A stretch of 64,000 nucleotides of DNA from Ectocarpus siliculosus (GCA_000310025.1 FN648038.1:252442-316441); one strand, 5' to 3'. Counted from the first letter of the stretch, positions 11,701 through 23,681 are shown. The notes: generated by a model from the sequence alone, not told the origin. Numbers and translations: made by a program.

Positions 11701-14700
11701 GAGGAGCGACGCCCCAAAATTGACGCCTTTTGGTTGAACGGGGTTCATGCCGGATGCTGTCGTTCGTTCGTGTTATTATCAGTCCTCTCGCGCCCGAGGT
11801 AATATTTTATCCCCGACGCCTAATGTCGTTTAGCCTAACTTGTCCAGGGTCCGCTTTAACCACTTCCAAACGAAGCGGGCCCACACCAGCTTTTTCCGGC
11901 CGGGGTGGAATCTAAACCTCCGCCCGAGGTTGCTGTCTTGCCATTTTCAGACACAAGGCACGTCATGCTTCAGAAAACCGGTGTAAACTGCAACGTAGAG
12001 CTCCCTATTTCAAGCTATACCGCAAGCGACAATCCTCATTCAGGCATACGGCGACCCTAGAAACAGCGCAGTTCGATAGCGGTCCAGGTGTGGATGACAT
12101 GCCTTGCCTCTTAAAGTGAATGCGTCGGTGTCCACGCGGTTACTTCTACGTTGCTGTCTCAAACCCCTCTAATTGGGAGCTCTCCATCGATGATACCGCC
12201 CCCTGGTGAACAAGGTCATGTTGTCGAAGTTGTTAGGGTGCCACCATCGGCCGGGGATTCCGTCCGGCAGATGCTACAGTACCCTGAGGGTTCGGTTCTC
12301 TAGGCACGGTTACCCCCGTGACATGGTTAGGATCGCGTTTGCTCCCTTTGTGGGAGCCCTTCGACGATCGATGTGGATTTCGAGGTTGAGAGACCGACGG
12401 AGGGCCCACCTCCGCGACGTTTAATTTTCCAGAGGAGGAAATGTTTCTGGTTGTACATGCACCGACCGATCCAGCTGTGCACCTAATGTTGCCCTCTCTG
12501 CTGATGTTTCAGGTAGTTCTCTAGGCACACGCACTTCGCCACAACCGCCTCGAGATTCGTTCTTCCCTTGCGCCCCCATTCGGTGTGCCTCAGGCATTTT
12601 TTCGTGCTCCGTTCGCCTTGGCGTGTCAGACGTTTCATGTGTTTCACAGCTGTCCCGCCCGGTATCACGTGTACTCGATAGTTTGAGAAATTGGAATCGA
12701 CTGGCAGGTACGTAAGGCTGTGATGTATCACGTTGAGCTGCCACGCGCCGGTCTCGCGCCCGCGTCGCGCTTCCTTACCCTGTCCAGGATGGCAACCGCA
12801 GCACTTGGCGGTCACAGCATCGGAGGGGTCCTCCGCCCTGATAGCAGCCGTCCCATTGTACGTCAAATACCACTCGATGGGAGAGTTTATCTTCGACCAG
12901 GTAAAATGTTCCCCGCCTCGACGCCTGCTGCTGTGAGTATGATGCCGATACCCTCGAGATCGTTCTCGGCGTCGCGGTTTCGTCTGTCGCGGCCTTCGGT
13001 CAAGCGTGAAGTTTCGTTATATCCCGTTTGTTTCCTTGGCTCTGTTTGCTACTCCGAATACCCGTATCGTCACTTCTAGCTTGGTTTGCCGCAGTGTCAC
13101 AAGCGTAGCTTTTTGCCAGAACTCCCGGCGTTAAGCAGGGATAGGTTTTGATACTGCTTCCCTTGAATATTGATGCTCAATGCCTACACCTCTTCATTGG
13201 CCTTCCGAAACCGATTTTTTGTTTCATGCCCGCCCTTTACATCGATCTTCACACGAAGGTACGCCACACATTGGTACCCCCTACGCCCCCCCCTGCCTTT
13301 GTTGGCAACGACACACTTTGACGTGCTCTGTCCGACTTTGCGGGATATGGAGTCTGTTCGGGTGCAAGCGTATGCGTCCGACTGATCCACCCCCAGGACC
13401 AGCTCAACGCTGGGGTGTGGGACAAGTTCAGGGCCCCGCCGGATACCCGGGGGCACGACNNNNNNNNNNNNNNNNNNNNNNNNNNCCCCCCCCCCCCCCC
13501 CCCCCCCCCCCCTCTGACAATTTTTTCGTCCCAGAGCTGGGCGGATGCATCCCAGCGGGCGGGCTTGCCGTACTATCCGAAGCTTTTGGTCGGGGTGCCC
13601 TTCACACCCGCCTCCGGTGCCAGGGTCTTGATCGACCCTTCTTTGAATGAGAAGACCCGGAAGGTGGTCCGAAAAACGATCGCCATGTTCTTAAGGTGAC
13701 GAGATGTCGCCGCGAAAGTTTCCCCGTGCCTCTCCATGTTAACGCGCCTTCGGTGTGACGAGCCCAATTCGTTTGTTCCAGGTGTTGGGATGCCGACCAT
13801 GTTTGAGCCGTCATCTCGATTCCCTGGACGTTTTTGGAGAACCGGAGGAGGTAGCGGTAGCAAACAAATACGGAGATTGTAATCAAAACGACCAAACCCT
13901 TGTTAGTCGTGACGAGTGCACCAGGAACTCCGTTTTGTCGAATGATTGCGTTTTACTTTTTTTGGTCATGAGTCAATGGTGACATGCTGTGCTTTGAAGA
14001 GGAAGGTTTGGTTAGCCGAGGATACCCGGCGGGAAATGGGTGAGGTAACCAACAAGCTTTGGCTGGGAGAGGTTATACATTGCGTTGCGGCGAGATCCAT
14101 TATGACTGAGAAAAGGGCGTGCGAGAAGAGACAGTTCCGCACATCACTTTTGAATTCAAGCCTTGAGGCGATTGAAGCGAAAAACAAATGTTTGTTTTGA
14201 TATGTTGTTGTCTCCATCCATCATGCTTGGCGTCCAGGTCACCTTGCCCGTTCTCTCATGTATGTGTGTGTGCGGCGCGTGTGCTTCAGAAAGCTGGCGC
14301 ACGACAACAACATCAGCTCTGTGCATGTCAATTTCTGCACGGAGGAAGAGGTGAGCGAAAGAACCGTATTTCCCAGCACTCGACGACACCAGCCTTTATA
14401 GTAGTAAAATGTTGTGCTTACTGATGTAATCGGGTCGTGGGGTAAAACAGTAAGGCGTTGGTCTGCACAAGGAGGTCTCCCGCCTTCGGAAAATGTTTGG
14501 TAGACGGTGAGTATGCCACGTTCTTGGTCGTTGTTGGTGCTGCTTTCGTATGGTTTACGTTGCTATGACGCGTACGCCGCACTGGAAGTAGCGCCAATCT
14601 CACTTCAAGAGCGATGGTGGCGATGACAAGTTGCCACGTGTGATTATGTCTGACACGGTTGAAACGTAAATTGAGTGAACTATTGAACACGGCGAGATTC

Positions 14701-17700
14701 GGGAAGCTCATCTACTGTGTGCTACGCTGCCCGATTATATCACGCGTAGGCTCCCTTGGGTGATGCAACGTCGTTTGCCCGAGGTGACGGCGATATCGTG
14801 TTCGCATGTATAATGGTGGTCACTACTTTCGCGCCTTGGATAATGTTTCTATGGTAGCGGTTCGGTGTGACATACCAATAGTGAGAGACGTGCCCGGCCA
14901 ATGAGAATCCTATGAGCATTGGAAAACCTTCTGCGCGCGTAGACCAAGCGTTTGAATGATAGGGTTAGAAACATTGGTTATGAGATGACAGCAATTGACG
15001 TTTGCCTATTGTTCAGGCCACGTAACATGTGTAAATATTTTGTTTGCTTTGCAACCGTCTGGGTTTGGTCGTTTCAGGTAGAGGCATTCACAAGCTCCGG
15101 GTTCTCGCATCGGAAAGGTCTTCAGTATCACTGGAGAAATCAGGACCGAAAGTCCGATGACAATGCCAACAATGGCGACAACAACCGTGGTGTGGCCGGA
15201 AAAATGACGGCCGCGGAATCCACCGTAGTCCTGGGCCCGTCATCTGCAACCCAGTCTGAGATAGCTCAGCAGACTGTGACTGCGGCACAAGAAGGGGACA
15301 ACGGCACAAGTCCGAAGAAATACGCCGATTTTGACAGCTATCTTGGGAATTTCGCATCCAAGCGGAGAATAAAGGCAAGCTCATTCTGTGGTATATTTTC
15401 GATTGCCTTGCCTCTCGTGATAAAGGTATTACGCCAGGCGGGTATATGCTGGCGGGATAGAGAGAGAGAAAGACAATCGTACGAGTATCTGTCGGGGACA
15501 GCCCCGAAGTGGTTCTCTGCTGTATCGAAGGTAGCCTCATGCAAAACACACATTGCCATGGGGAGTATTTGAACCGCGCATGCCTGCAGGAGACTGCAGG
15601 AGATTTGTAGTCGAAGTTGCTCCTTCGATAATTTTCCCGACTCATTTTTTCTTTGGCCACTATGATAGCGCATGCGGTCCTGCTCAGGTTGGTGCTAACC
15701 CTGGATTGCCACGTGTTCGGCATTTAGAGATTGTCTTGTGATTTGGTAGACCTCCTTGGTATCCTCTGAGATATGGCAGACGCGTGTTCGGTTTCGTAGC
15801 ACGGCGCCGTAGCGCAGACCCTTCCCTTACCTTGGCTGGCCCCTCGTGTTGCACGATTCTTCTTCGATGCCGGTCTCTATTTTATCCCCAACGACGCATT
15901 CCCGGTACTGCTCTCTGTTCTTCGTGTTCTAACAGGCAATAGACCCCATGCGCACCGCTCAGGTACTCTAACCTGGATTTCGTTTCGTGCTCACTGCTGC
16001 GTATGGACATCGTTGTGTGTGCCCACGGATGTATGTTAATATGCTGTGTCCTCGCCGCTACCAGATTCGACGAGAGCGACGGAGCGTCTACGAAGATGCG
16101 GGAGTCAGCGTAACCGCTTACCGGGGGGATGACATCACTGACAACATGATGGAAACGGCCTTCTTCATCTATAAGTCGACCATCGACAAGGTTTGTCGAA
16201 TCCTGTTGGTCTGCCGACGGAAACAAATTAGGATCGTTGCAAAAGAAAAAACAAGGACGGGGCACGCAGACCCTAACCGTAACCCTAACGCCAACGCCAA
16301 CCAGCCGATTCTACACTTTATCCAGTATGTTTGCTTACTTGGAAAACCTGCGTAGACTGCGGATCCTGTTAACTCTTCTGACAGGAGCAAGGCTGACGTC
16401 CCGCGGAAAACTGACTTGAACCCTTTCCTGCTGTAATCGTGGGAAATACGACAGGAGTATATCCAAGGAATACACCTGCTGCAATGAAAGTCCTTTACAA
16501 GACTGCGATAATGTAGGCAACGCATGAATTCTTGCTCCGGCAGAGGAGGATAATCAAATTTCAGTTGTGTATATGGAAGCTACGGATAGATATTCGGAAG
16601 GGAGACGTATCTACGTCGGTTTGTTTTAGGTGAGATGGAGTGACCGGTGCGCAAGTAGTACCGGGCGTGCGAAAGTGCCCCGTACATGAAATGCCCGAGC
16701 CTATCCACGCAGTTCGTTTTGACCATGTACGAATTGGTGGATTTACACATTTTCTGCAAGTAGGTCCGAACTTGCACAGCACGTTCCCCAAACCTTGGAC
16801 AGGCCCATTCGAATTCTCTCGGCGGGGACTTTCCGACGAATATTTGTGTCCCGCTCAAATCATTGGAGATCGCAGTCTGTTGTTCGAATCTACACAATTT
16901 CCAGGGACAAAATCTGGTATATGTTGTGCTTGCTCTGCATCGCCAACACATTAAGATATAAAAGGGAGTGACGCTGTATGTTGAGGTTTTCTTACTCTCG
17001 CTGCTCAGCCACCATGGGCTACCCATCGTAGGCAGCCCATGGGCAGCGATTTCGGTGACAGTGTTGGCGGCGTGACTTTACCTGTTGGTCCTGTCTCGCT
17101 GTCGCAGGTTCCCTTAGTTCAAAATAATTCCTTTTTACACGCTCGAACGTGTGTGCGTACCGTCCGAACAATTGTGGCTTGCGAACACGCCTTTCGCGAC
17201 TTGGTGGTCTTGAGCAGATGATGTACGGGCGGCTGTACCTGAACATCGGCTTGTTCAAGGAGCTAGCGCAGTCCTTCAAGAGGAACATCGTTCTTATCCT
17301 TGCTGAAAAGAACGGGAAGGTGAGGGGATGTGGCAGTTTGGTAACGATCATTTTATAACCAACGAGATGTGCCACCGCCTGGTATCACTTCACTGCTCCT
17401 GCTGGCACAACATGCGTCCGTGACCAGAACACATGTCTTGCCAGTCGTTATTGTAATAGTTGGAGTTGTGGCAGACCTTCGTGGCCCACTCTCTTGATCG
17501 CTCTCATTACGTACACTTATTGTGTTGTCACAGGTTGTAGCTGGGACATTCAACGTCGTTAAGGCCGGTCGGTTCTACGGGCGCTACTGGGGAGCTTTCG
17601 AGACAGTCAAGAACCTGCACTTCGAGGCTTGCTGTGAGTAGGTACCTGCGGCACACTAGGGCAGGAAAGTTCTCCATAGTTATTTTTTAGGGTCAAGCGC

Positions 17701-19444
17701 AACCGGGGCTCTCTGCAGTTCCCACGACGTTCGAAAAGCCTAATCTGGCTGCGCGTCTGGAAGAAGAAAACGATTCCAGGCACTCTGTGTTTCATTTAGT
17801 GGAAACCTTTCTCGCGAGGGAGTTTTTTTGTTTTAAGTGTTTCCTGCCCACCACGCGCGTTTTTTTCTCACAAAGGCAGGTAAGTCGCTATGAGCGTTTT
17901 CCCGGCTGTGATGATACACCTAGTGGTTTCATCTCGTTCTCGTTGTTGGTGATGTACGCTCGTTCCTTAGCGAACGGTGTCCTTGCACCAGGCACCCATC
18001 CGTTTAGATGTCTGGTTAGACGGTGACAGCAGTAGCACTGCTGCAAATGGTTGCTCAACGAGGGTTTGTCCTGACCTGCCAATGGACGCGACTGCTTGCT
18101 GTTGACGCTGCTGCTCCTGCCGGTTGCTGCTGCCGGAACCGGGCTTTCTCGTACGATTTCGGTACTGCCCGCCGGTCAACAGACTACAAGGCGATCGAGG
18201 TGAACGTTTACTTTCTGCTGCAAAGCCTCCCAGTGTTTCGCTGCGGCTAGGCAGTGCCTTGCTGCGCTTCAACTGGCCTCATTGATGCGCTGGAAGCCAG
18301 AAAACCCTTCTCGCCCATGCCTCATCATGGCTCCTATCGTGGAGGAAGAGCTTGGCTGTGGTGGGGCCTGAGCCGGCCGGCAGCGACTGGGAGTTTGCAC
18401 GAAAGATGGGCCTGTATTTCGCAGGCGCCCGCACATGCTCGGAGTATTGAATCAAGCGTGTGACGCTCCTGTCCCCCTACCGTTATCTTTGATATTTTAC
18501 ATGTGTGACCAGTTCTGCATCGAGAACGGACTCGATGTTATGGAGCCGGGAGCAGGCGGTGGCGATTTCAAGTTCCTGAGAGGCTTCGACCCGGCCATCG
18601 TGAACAGCTGCCACTACTGCACACATCCAGGCCTGCGGGGAGCGGTAAGTGGAGGTTACCTGCTTACACTGGTGCATGCAACGAAACGCTCGCACACGTG
18701 CCTCAGCGTCTGGATTCATGCGGGCTGCCAGCAATACATCTAACCGTAAGGATGCACCTTTTGCTTCCTCCCACAGTTTCAACACGAATCAGATCTAGAA
18801 ACGACTCTTTCTATATATGTCCTTCTAGAGATGCCACAGCATCGCCGAACCCTCAATCTTCCCAGCTACCCTGGCCTCGAATCGCAAATTTCCCGCGTTC
18901 GTGTTATTCCTTTTACGCCTCGACGTACAGCTACAGGTTGGGTGGTGATCGCAGGGGTCTAGCCTGTTACTTTTCGAGCATGGATGTGGTAGCTGCGCTT
19001 GTATGTCATCGGAACTCGATCAATGGGTGCACTCTGTTTGCATCCCCGCTCCCGGCCGTTGCTGATGTGTACCCTGTCTCAAATCCAATCCCTAACCCTA
19101 GTATGTGGGCTGGACAGTACCTGCAGGTTTTGGCCCCCAATACTTGTCAACAGGATTGCTCCCTTTCGCTTCCACGCGGGGCTGTACAACACGTTGAGTG
19201 CGTGAATCAGCTGCTCTCCATGATGTACCATTCACGTTTCCATGGGGCCTTTTGCTCCTCTTTCGCTGTGTTGTTGACTCATCAGGTGGACAGCTTTTTA
19301 GACGAAGAGCGCGCCTCGATCGACGAGTATGACCAATACCTCACCGAAAGAAGTGCGCTCGCGGATAGGACGAAAATCGCAAATGCCAGCACGAGCGCAA
19401 ATGCTGAGAAAGCCGGAGCCCGAAATCGGGGTGATTGCGATTAA
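8755..19444 (+). CDS. Plastid-targeted DUF482/PF04339 (GNAT/FemAB-like) protein
   Basis: Twelve exons, all phases consistent, give 552 residues: 8755-9033, 11435-11546, 12788-12900, 13535-13695, 14290-14350, 15078-15374, 16065-16190, 17218-17319, 17534-17633, 18183-18199, 18513-18644, 19286-19444. The ATG at 8755 gives a hydrophobic signal peptide ending FASC-FVAGP, close to the ASAFAP motif of secondary red plastids, then an Arg-rich transit region. The mature part follows PF04339 order: ESWDGLL and [115 protein letters not shown]. Between QYHWRN and KRRIK sits a low-complexity insert of roughly 75 residues. Bacterial members are annotated as peptidoglycan biosynthesis/recognition-like GNAT or FemAB-fold proteins; substrate is unknown. 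Intron 6 is GC-AG and exon 10 has 17 nt. Acyl or aminoacyl transfer in the plastid is inferred. Confidence 0.92.
9302..9391 (+). repeat. Two-copy 45-bp tandem repeat in DUF482 intron 1
   Basis: The unit starting ATTCCGTACTAAAGATAGAG occurs at 9302 and again at 9347 with only a few differences, ending ...GATGAGT. It lies 270 bp into the first intron. No function seen. Confidence 0.9.
10023..10157. repeat. Small inverted-repeat (MITE-like) element in DUF482 intron 1
   Basis: CTCCAGTATCC at 10023-10033 is matched by its exact reverse complement at 10147-10157. Inside the left end is a perfect 13-bp stem with a 7-nt loop (10027-10059, GTATCCCCGGCCG and its complement). The CCCTGGCGACGGCTATG motif occurs both inside and just outside the element. 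No coding capacity, no clear target duplication. Confidence 0.65.
10459..10900 (+). repeat. Diverged ~240-bp tandem duplication in DUF482 intron 1
   Basis: Two units starting at about 10459 and 10704 share, in the same order, a TTGTTTTT-CCCTGTG start, an ACACGTCGCAAA core, AGCATAGACGCGC, and a TTTTCGCGGACGG or TTTTAGCGGACGG end. By eye they are about 70-80% alike, so this is an old duplication. No open frame or terminal repeat seen. Confidence 0.7.
13460..13512. other. Assembly gap (26 N) followed by a 27-C run
   Basis: N at 13460-13485, then 27 consecutive C to 13512. The C run ends 22 bases before the AG at 13533-13534 that starts exon 4 of the DUF482 gene, so it is part of that intron's pyrimidine tract and probably caused the sequencing break. 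No exon is interrupted. Confidence 0.95.
16229..16350 (-). repeat. Dispersed repeat with telomere-like core, copy in DUF482 intron 7
   Basis: On the minus strand this reads AGGTTTTCCAAGTAAGCAAA, then a GTTAGGGTTACGGTTAGGG core and CTGCGTGCCCC. The same order of blocks occurs on the plus strand at 56281-56390 and in part on the minus strand at about 27525-27600. It is a dispersed family with a telomere-like core, not a telomere. Confidence 0.65.
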
Positions 19445-20574
19445 CTCTGTTTCTGCTGTCTGAGATGCTGACGTAAAGTTGTGTCGTCGGCCAATTTTGA
19501 ATTCTTTGTTCACAGGACACGCAAGGTGTGTGGTGCTCTATTTTGTAGGTGTGCTTCGTCTGACAGACAAGTTTTTCTGTACTTGCACCCGTTCACACTC
19601 TTCGTCAAAAGGTTCAGATATGGAAATATTGTTGGGACGTGCTTCCGTTTACCGAGAAATTCGTTGGAAATTGTACAGAAGTGCTTACGAGCCAGATATG
19701 TTGAAAAGACAAGGAATCGAAGGTACCATTTACGATGGACCGCCGTCGAACAAGCTAGAATGCCAGCGATTTTTCGGCGTGTAGACATTTGCACCCCTGC
19801 ACACCATTCTCGGTACTCGTCTTGAGTTTGCGTGGGGCGCTGGACTGAACGGTGGCAATCCCTTGTTTCTGGGGAAAAGGGATGCTTGTCAATATACGTC
19901 TCGTTTCGCGACGGACACGCCTTCCGCTCGTGTCCCTCACACCGTCGATTGCACTGACGTCAGCAGGAGGTCTTGCAACATGCGACGGGGCCGCTGTAGA
20001 GCCGGACGCGGGCATAACACCATTGCTGGAAGTACCGATAGTCCAAACTGCGACTTTCTGCACCACAGCAGTGTCAGGTTCATGTCGAAAGAGGTTACAA
20101 AAGGCTCCCTACTTAGCCACATGTTTAGGAGTCAACTAGGCATACACTAAAAAAAATGTACCGACTCTCCACATGGGACAACCCAACAAATGGCGATCAA
20201 TATGCTCTTCAGAGGATATCCGGCACTGCCTGTGGAACGATGGTGTAGTTGTTGTCGACTTTCAAACTACAAACCGTTCAGATGTCTGCTCAGCACCCGA
20301 GAACATGCGTACGGCTCCAACTGACGCGGATGTCTTGAACACTCTTTGATAGGTTTCAAGACACACCCAGCTGCCAGGGAATGCCCGCCCTTCCTCGTGG
20401 GGACACTTGGCCACGAAATTTCAACTATTGGTACTCTTGAGCAAAACAAAGATGTAGGTGGTTGAACGCTTCCTGAAACATGTGAAAGGGGGTTTCGGCA
20501 ACAAATGCACAGAGCACAAATCAAGGCATTTGCGTGCAAAATAAGGTCTACATGTCATTTTCCTGGGCACGAGA
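19445..20574. other. Convergent intergenic region (3' flanks of the DUF482 and mTERF genes)
   Basis: The two genes end tail to tail 1.13 kb apart. No exon-like frame, RNA gene or repeat stands out. It should hold both 3' UTRs; no polyadenylation signal can be assigned with confidence. Confidence 0.5.
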
Positions 20575-22056
20575 TCAACTCCCGAAGCCTTCTAAAAATC
20601 CTTGGAACTTGGAATCGGGCCAACGGATAATGGGGTTCAGGTGTTTTGAAAAAATCGGCTGGATCCCTCTTCTTCGCATGGCCGCCACGCGGGGTCGCAG
20701 CCGCCCGTCCAAGCTGTACGCCAGAATCTTTGGGTTCCGCTGCACAGAACCTCTTAGCTCCTCCATGGAGGCGCCCATTTCCGCCCGAAAAAATGAAACC
20801 GTCGGTTCCAGGTTCTCCTCGATGCTGTACTGCAGGAGCACCGGGGCTCGCTTTACTAAGACTACCGCTTCTCCTGAGTCTAAACCAAGCGACTTCTGCA
20901 GCCACGGGACCTTGAGCTTAAGGTTCCCGGCGAGGCTCGACCCCGCCATCCTTGGGAAGGCAACAAACATCTCCCGAGCCGCCTGATCGTCGAGATGTAG
21001 GTTCTTCTTCAACCAGGTCAGCTTTGGTTTCAAGTTGTCGTCGACGCTCTTGTAGAGGATGGTCGGCTCCCTGCGGATGATCTCGCAGACGTCCTGGGGA
21101 TTCAAGCCAAGGCTATCCCTCAGCCAAGCCAGCTTGGGCTCTATCCCGGTGCGGGTGTTCAAGGAGAGGATCTTCGGAGCGGCAGCCACCATCGCGAGGA
21201 CGATTCCCTCGTCCTTGATGTCTAGCCGCTTAAGCAGCCACCTCAGAGTGGGCTCGAGGTTGTTGTTCACGCTGAGCCAGAAAAGGGTCGGATTCTCGCG
21301 CGCGATCTTGGCCGCCTCTTCACACGAAACCCCCAAACGTTCCTTCAGCCACCGCAGCATAGGATCCAAAGACCTCTCAACGCTCAGATTCAAGATCTGC
21401 GGTGCATGTAAGAGCAGTTTGACCACACCACCGTCGTCAGCTGCGTCAAAGTTGAGATTTGTGCGTAGCCACTCCACCTTGGGCTCCACGGTATTCTCGA
21501 CGCTTTTCGTTCCCGCTTCTGGGTGCCTCAGAAGCAACCGCGCAACCTCGGATTGGTTCATCCCCAAACAATCCTGGAGCCATCGCGAAACCTTACCCGC
21601 AGCCACCGCTGACCAACCAAGAACGACGGGCCTTCGAAGCACGAGAGATTTTACATCTTCCGGAGCCGCGTGGAGTTCGTGGAGCAGGAATCTGGGGAAG
21701 CAGGAAGAAGGGGGCGGCGACGACTTTGTAAAGCTTACGTTAGTACCTGGCCTGTCGCCCCCATCGCTGACGGAAATGAGGTTATCGAAACCTGTCTTGG
21801 TGGTTTGTCCCGAGCTCCTTATGATCTCGGCCTGTGTGTCCGATATTCCAAGAATCGCCTGCAGTGATGCCGATGGAGATGGTGGCGGTGGTGACGACTG
21901 CGCTGTGACGTCGTGGCGGACACCGGAAGCGTATCCCTTCCTTTGCCCATCAGTGGCGACAGAGGACATGTGGTGCTCGCCGGAGTGTCTGGCACAACAG
22001 CACCACGATAGCATGTACGTATTAGAATGACATTCTGTGACAGCAATACTTGCCAT
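20575..22056 (-). CDS. mTERF-family protein, probably organellar
   Basis: A single intronless frame of 493 residues. From about residue 140 it contains nine mTERF repeats of about 35 residues, each of the form xPxxLxxS....L.P.L.WL...LGL. Examples are APQILNLSV, NPTLFWLSVNNNLEPTLRWL, APKILSLNT, EPTILYKSVDDNLKPKLTWL and APVLLQYSIEENLEP. mTERF proteins form a superhelical solenoid that binds nucleic acid and act in organelle transcription, splicing or ribosome assembly. The N-terminal ~130 residues are Ser/Pro-rich and unconserved, which suits a targeting region, but whether mitochondrion or plastid cannot be told. The start is the first ATG of the open frame; an internal Met about 30 codons on is possible. 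Which mTERF subgroup it belongs to is not decidable here. It is the only intron-free protein gene in the window. Confidence 0.93.
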   Translation of the reverse strand: MASIAVTECHSNTYMLSWCCCARHSGEHHMSSVATDGQRKGYASGVRHDVTAQSSPPPPSPSASLQAILGISDTQAEIIRSSGQTTKTGFDNLISVSDGGDRPGTNVSFTKSSPPPSSCFPRFLLHELHAAPEDVKSLVLRRPVVLGWSAVAAGKVSRWLQDCLGMNQSEVARLLLRHPEAGTKSVENTVEPKVEWLRTNLNFDAADDGGVVKLLLHAPQILNLSVERSLDPMLRWLKERLGVSCEEAAKIARENPTLFWLSVNNNLEPTLRWLLKRLDIKDEGIVLAMVAAAPKILSLNTRTGIEPKLAWLRDSLGLNPQDVCEIIRREPTILYKSVDDNLKPKLTWLKKNLHLDDQAAREMFVAFPRMAGSSLAGNLKLKVPWLQKSLGLDSGEAVVLVKRAPVLLQYSIEENLEPTVSFFRAEMGASMEELRGSVQRNPKILAYSLDGRLRPRVAAMRRRGIQPIFSKHLNPIIRWPDSKFQGFLEGFGS

Positions 22057-23589
22057 GGATAGGACCAGAAGAAGCGGCCGTCCTAAAGTCGCAGTGGCAA
22101 TGGTATGCGTCGACTGGGAAACAGACGATGTCGTTGGAATGGAAGGGAATCAAGGAGCGAAAACACAGGGGCAAGTCGCACTGCGCACATATTAGGGCTT
22201 TGAGGAAAGAAGTGGTAGGGGAATAAGGAGTTGAACGTGTTTGATCGCCCGTTCCTGGCAAAAACTGGAAGATGGTAGCTGCTAGCTTTAACTAGGATGC
22301 TGTGCTACAGTACACTGCTGTGGGGCACACGCCCGGGCTTGCAGTACATACGGCCTGCATAGCATCGATGGAGAAAGTGCAAGTACGGTGGTATAGCAGA
22401 TTGTGGCATTGTCCTCGTGCTTTGAAAAAACAAGTGAAAACACTGCACGAGCTTATTGCCACCGCGCCACACCCTCGTACTCTTTTTTGAAAATATACAC
22501 CTACCCGTTCGAGATTCGAGATATAGACTATATGCCGTCGAGAGGGTTGTGAAGTATTTTCAGTGAGTGGAGGGAAACCGGCTGGAACCTGGGCTTATTC
22601 TGAGTCTGTTCAAGCCTATACACTGCACCATTCCAGTGATACCAGCTGGTGCTAGGAACAAAAGCATCAGCAAAGGTAGATACATTTTCATCCCCTGTAG
22701 TTCTCTACTGGGTCAAGGACGAAAATATCGGGGAGAAGCCCTCCGTCATGTCGCGTGTAATAAAATGTGGCCTTCACAGGGAACGCGAGGCAGTGTCGAT
22801 CGACAGCTTGTTGGTTTTTGAACTATAGGTCAATCTACATTTTGAATTTCAAACATGCTGTTCCTCGCGCGTCTCGTTGAATCCCCTAAATATATTGTGT
22901 TACTTTCGTTACAGTACAGCAGTCCTGCAAGGTGCAGCGCTGCTGTGCATACCTACACCTGCACCGAAGTCTTCAGCATGCATGCCTTGCACCCGTACGG
23001 CCGAATTCAAGATACAACTGCGCAATCCTTGTGGTCTAAAACCTCACAACGGCTCAGCGTGGACAGTTCAAGACCTCACCCACGAGTGCCTCGGCCTGGA
23101 GCGGGACAGGGGCAGTGATGATGATGCCATACCGTGTACCCTGCAGCCGCCATTGTCGGACTTCTGTCACAACAACTCGCCCGGCGCTTCCTCACTTCCG
23201 ATGGGACGTCGGCTCTACCCGACGGCTTTGGGAGAAGTTCGGCGCGAGGAATCGTTCGGCAAAGGTGTTGTGCTGCTTCCACCCGAGAAGATGATGATGA
23301 TGGTGGTGGTCCTCCTCCTCCTCCTCCTCTTGATTGGAAGGTTCGAAAAAACAGCGCCTGCTCTCGTGCCAGCATCCGGACGGCTGGCGGCATGCCGCGA
23401 CGGGCTCGCCAACCTATCCTAGAGGTGGAGGCATGCATGAATTCACGACAAGCGACCGAGAGACCGATGGGTGCAGGTGGGTGTGGGTATGTTCGTTGCT
23501 ACACGCGGGGATAGATAGAGACAACCCCCGGAATACGGTGAGACGCGTTTCCATAAAATTGTTTTGAGCAGTCCCGCTGTATGACGAAC

Positions 23590-23601
23590 AAAAAATAAAA
23601 A
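23590..23601 (-). terminator. RNA polymerase III terminator of the minus-strand tRNA-Phe
   Basis: On the minus strand, eight bases past the tRNA 3' end, there are runs TTTTT and TTTTTT separated by one A, the usual Pol III stop signal. Confidence 0.8.
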
Positions 23602-23608
23602 GAGAGTG

Positions 23609-23681
23609 TGCCTCCAACCGGGATCGAACCAGTGACCTTGGCAACTTCAGTGCCACGCTCTCCCAGCTGAGCTATAGAGGC
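23609..23681 (-). tRNA. tRNA-Phe (anticodon GAA)
   Basis: A 73-nt intronless cloverleaf. Acceptor GCCTCTA pairs with TGGAGGC (one G-T), D arm GCTC/GAGC, anticodon stem TGGCA/TGCCA with loop CTGAAGT giving GAA, variable loop AGGTC, and T arm ACTGG-TTCGATC-CCGGT. The discriminator is A and CCA is not encoded, as in eukaryotic nuclear tRNAs. Internal A and B boxes are intact. It is identical over all 73 nt to the copy at 24290-24362 and points away from it. Confidence 0.97.

Noticed and set aside
15027-15374. A possible separate gene starting with a signal peptide ([12 protein letters not shown]) followed by a plastid-like VEAFTSSGF
   Set aside because: The hydrophobic part is intron. A good acceptor at 15077/15078 joins VEAF to the preceding CTEEE exon in phase, exactly as the PF04339 family requires.
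16250-16300. CCCTAACC-type repeats as a true interstitial telomere
   Set aside because: The units are few and irregular, and they sit inside a dispersed repeat whose non-telomeric flanks are also shared by the other copies.
21059-22030. A 323-codon plus-strand open frame
   Set aside because: It is the antisense shadow of the mTERF gene, with no family features; the minus-strand frame has nine mTERF repeats.
22877-23422. A 181-codon plus-strand frame
   Set aside because: The Met/Val/Leu stretch comes from ATG and CTC repeats, and there is no domain and no convincing borders.
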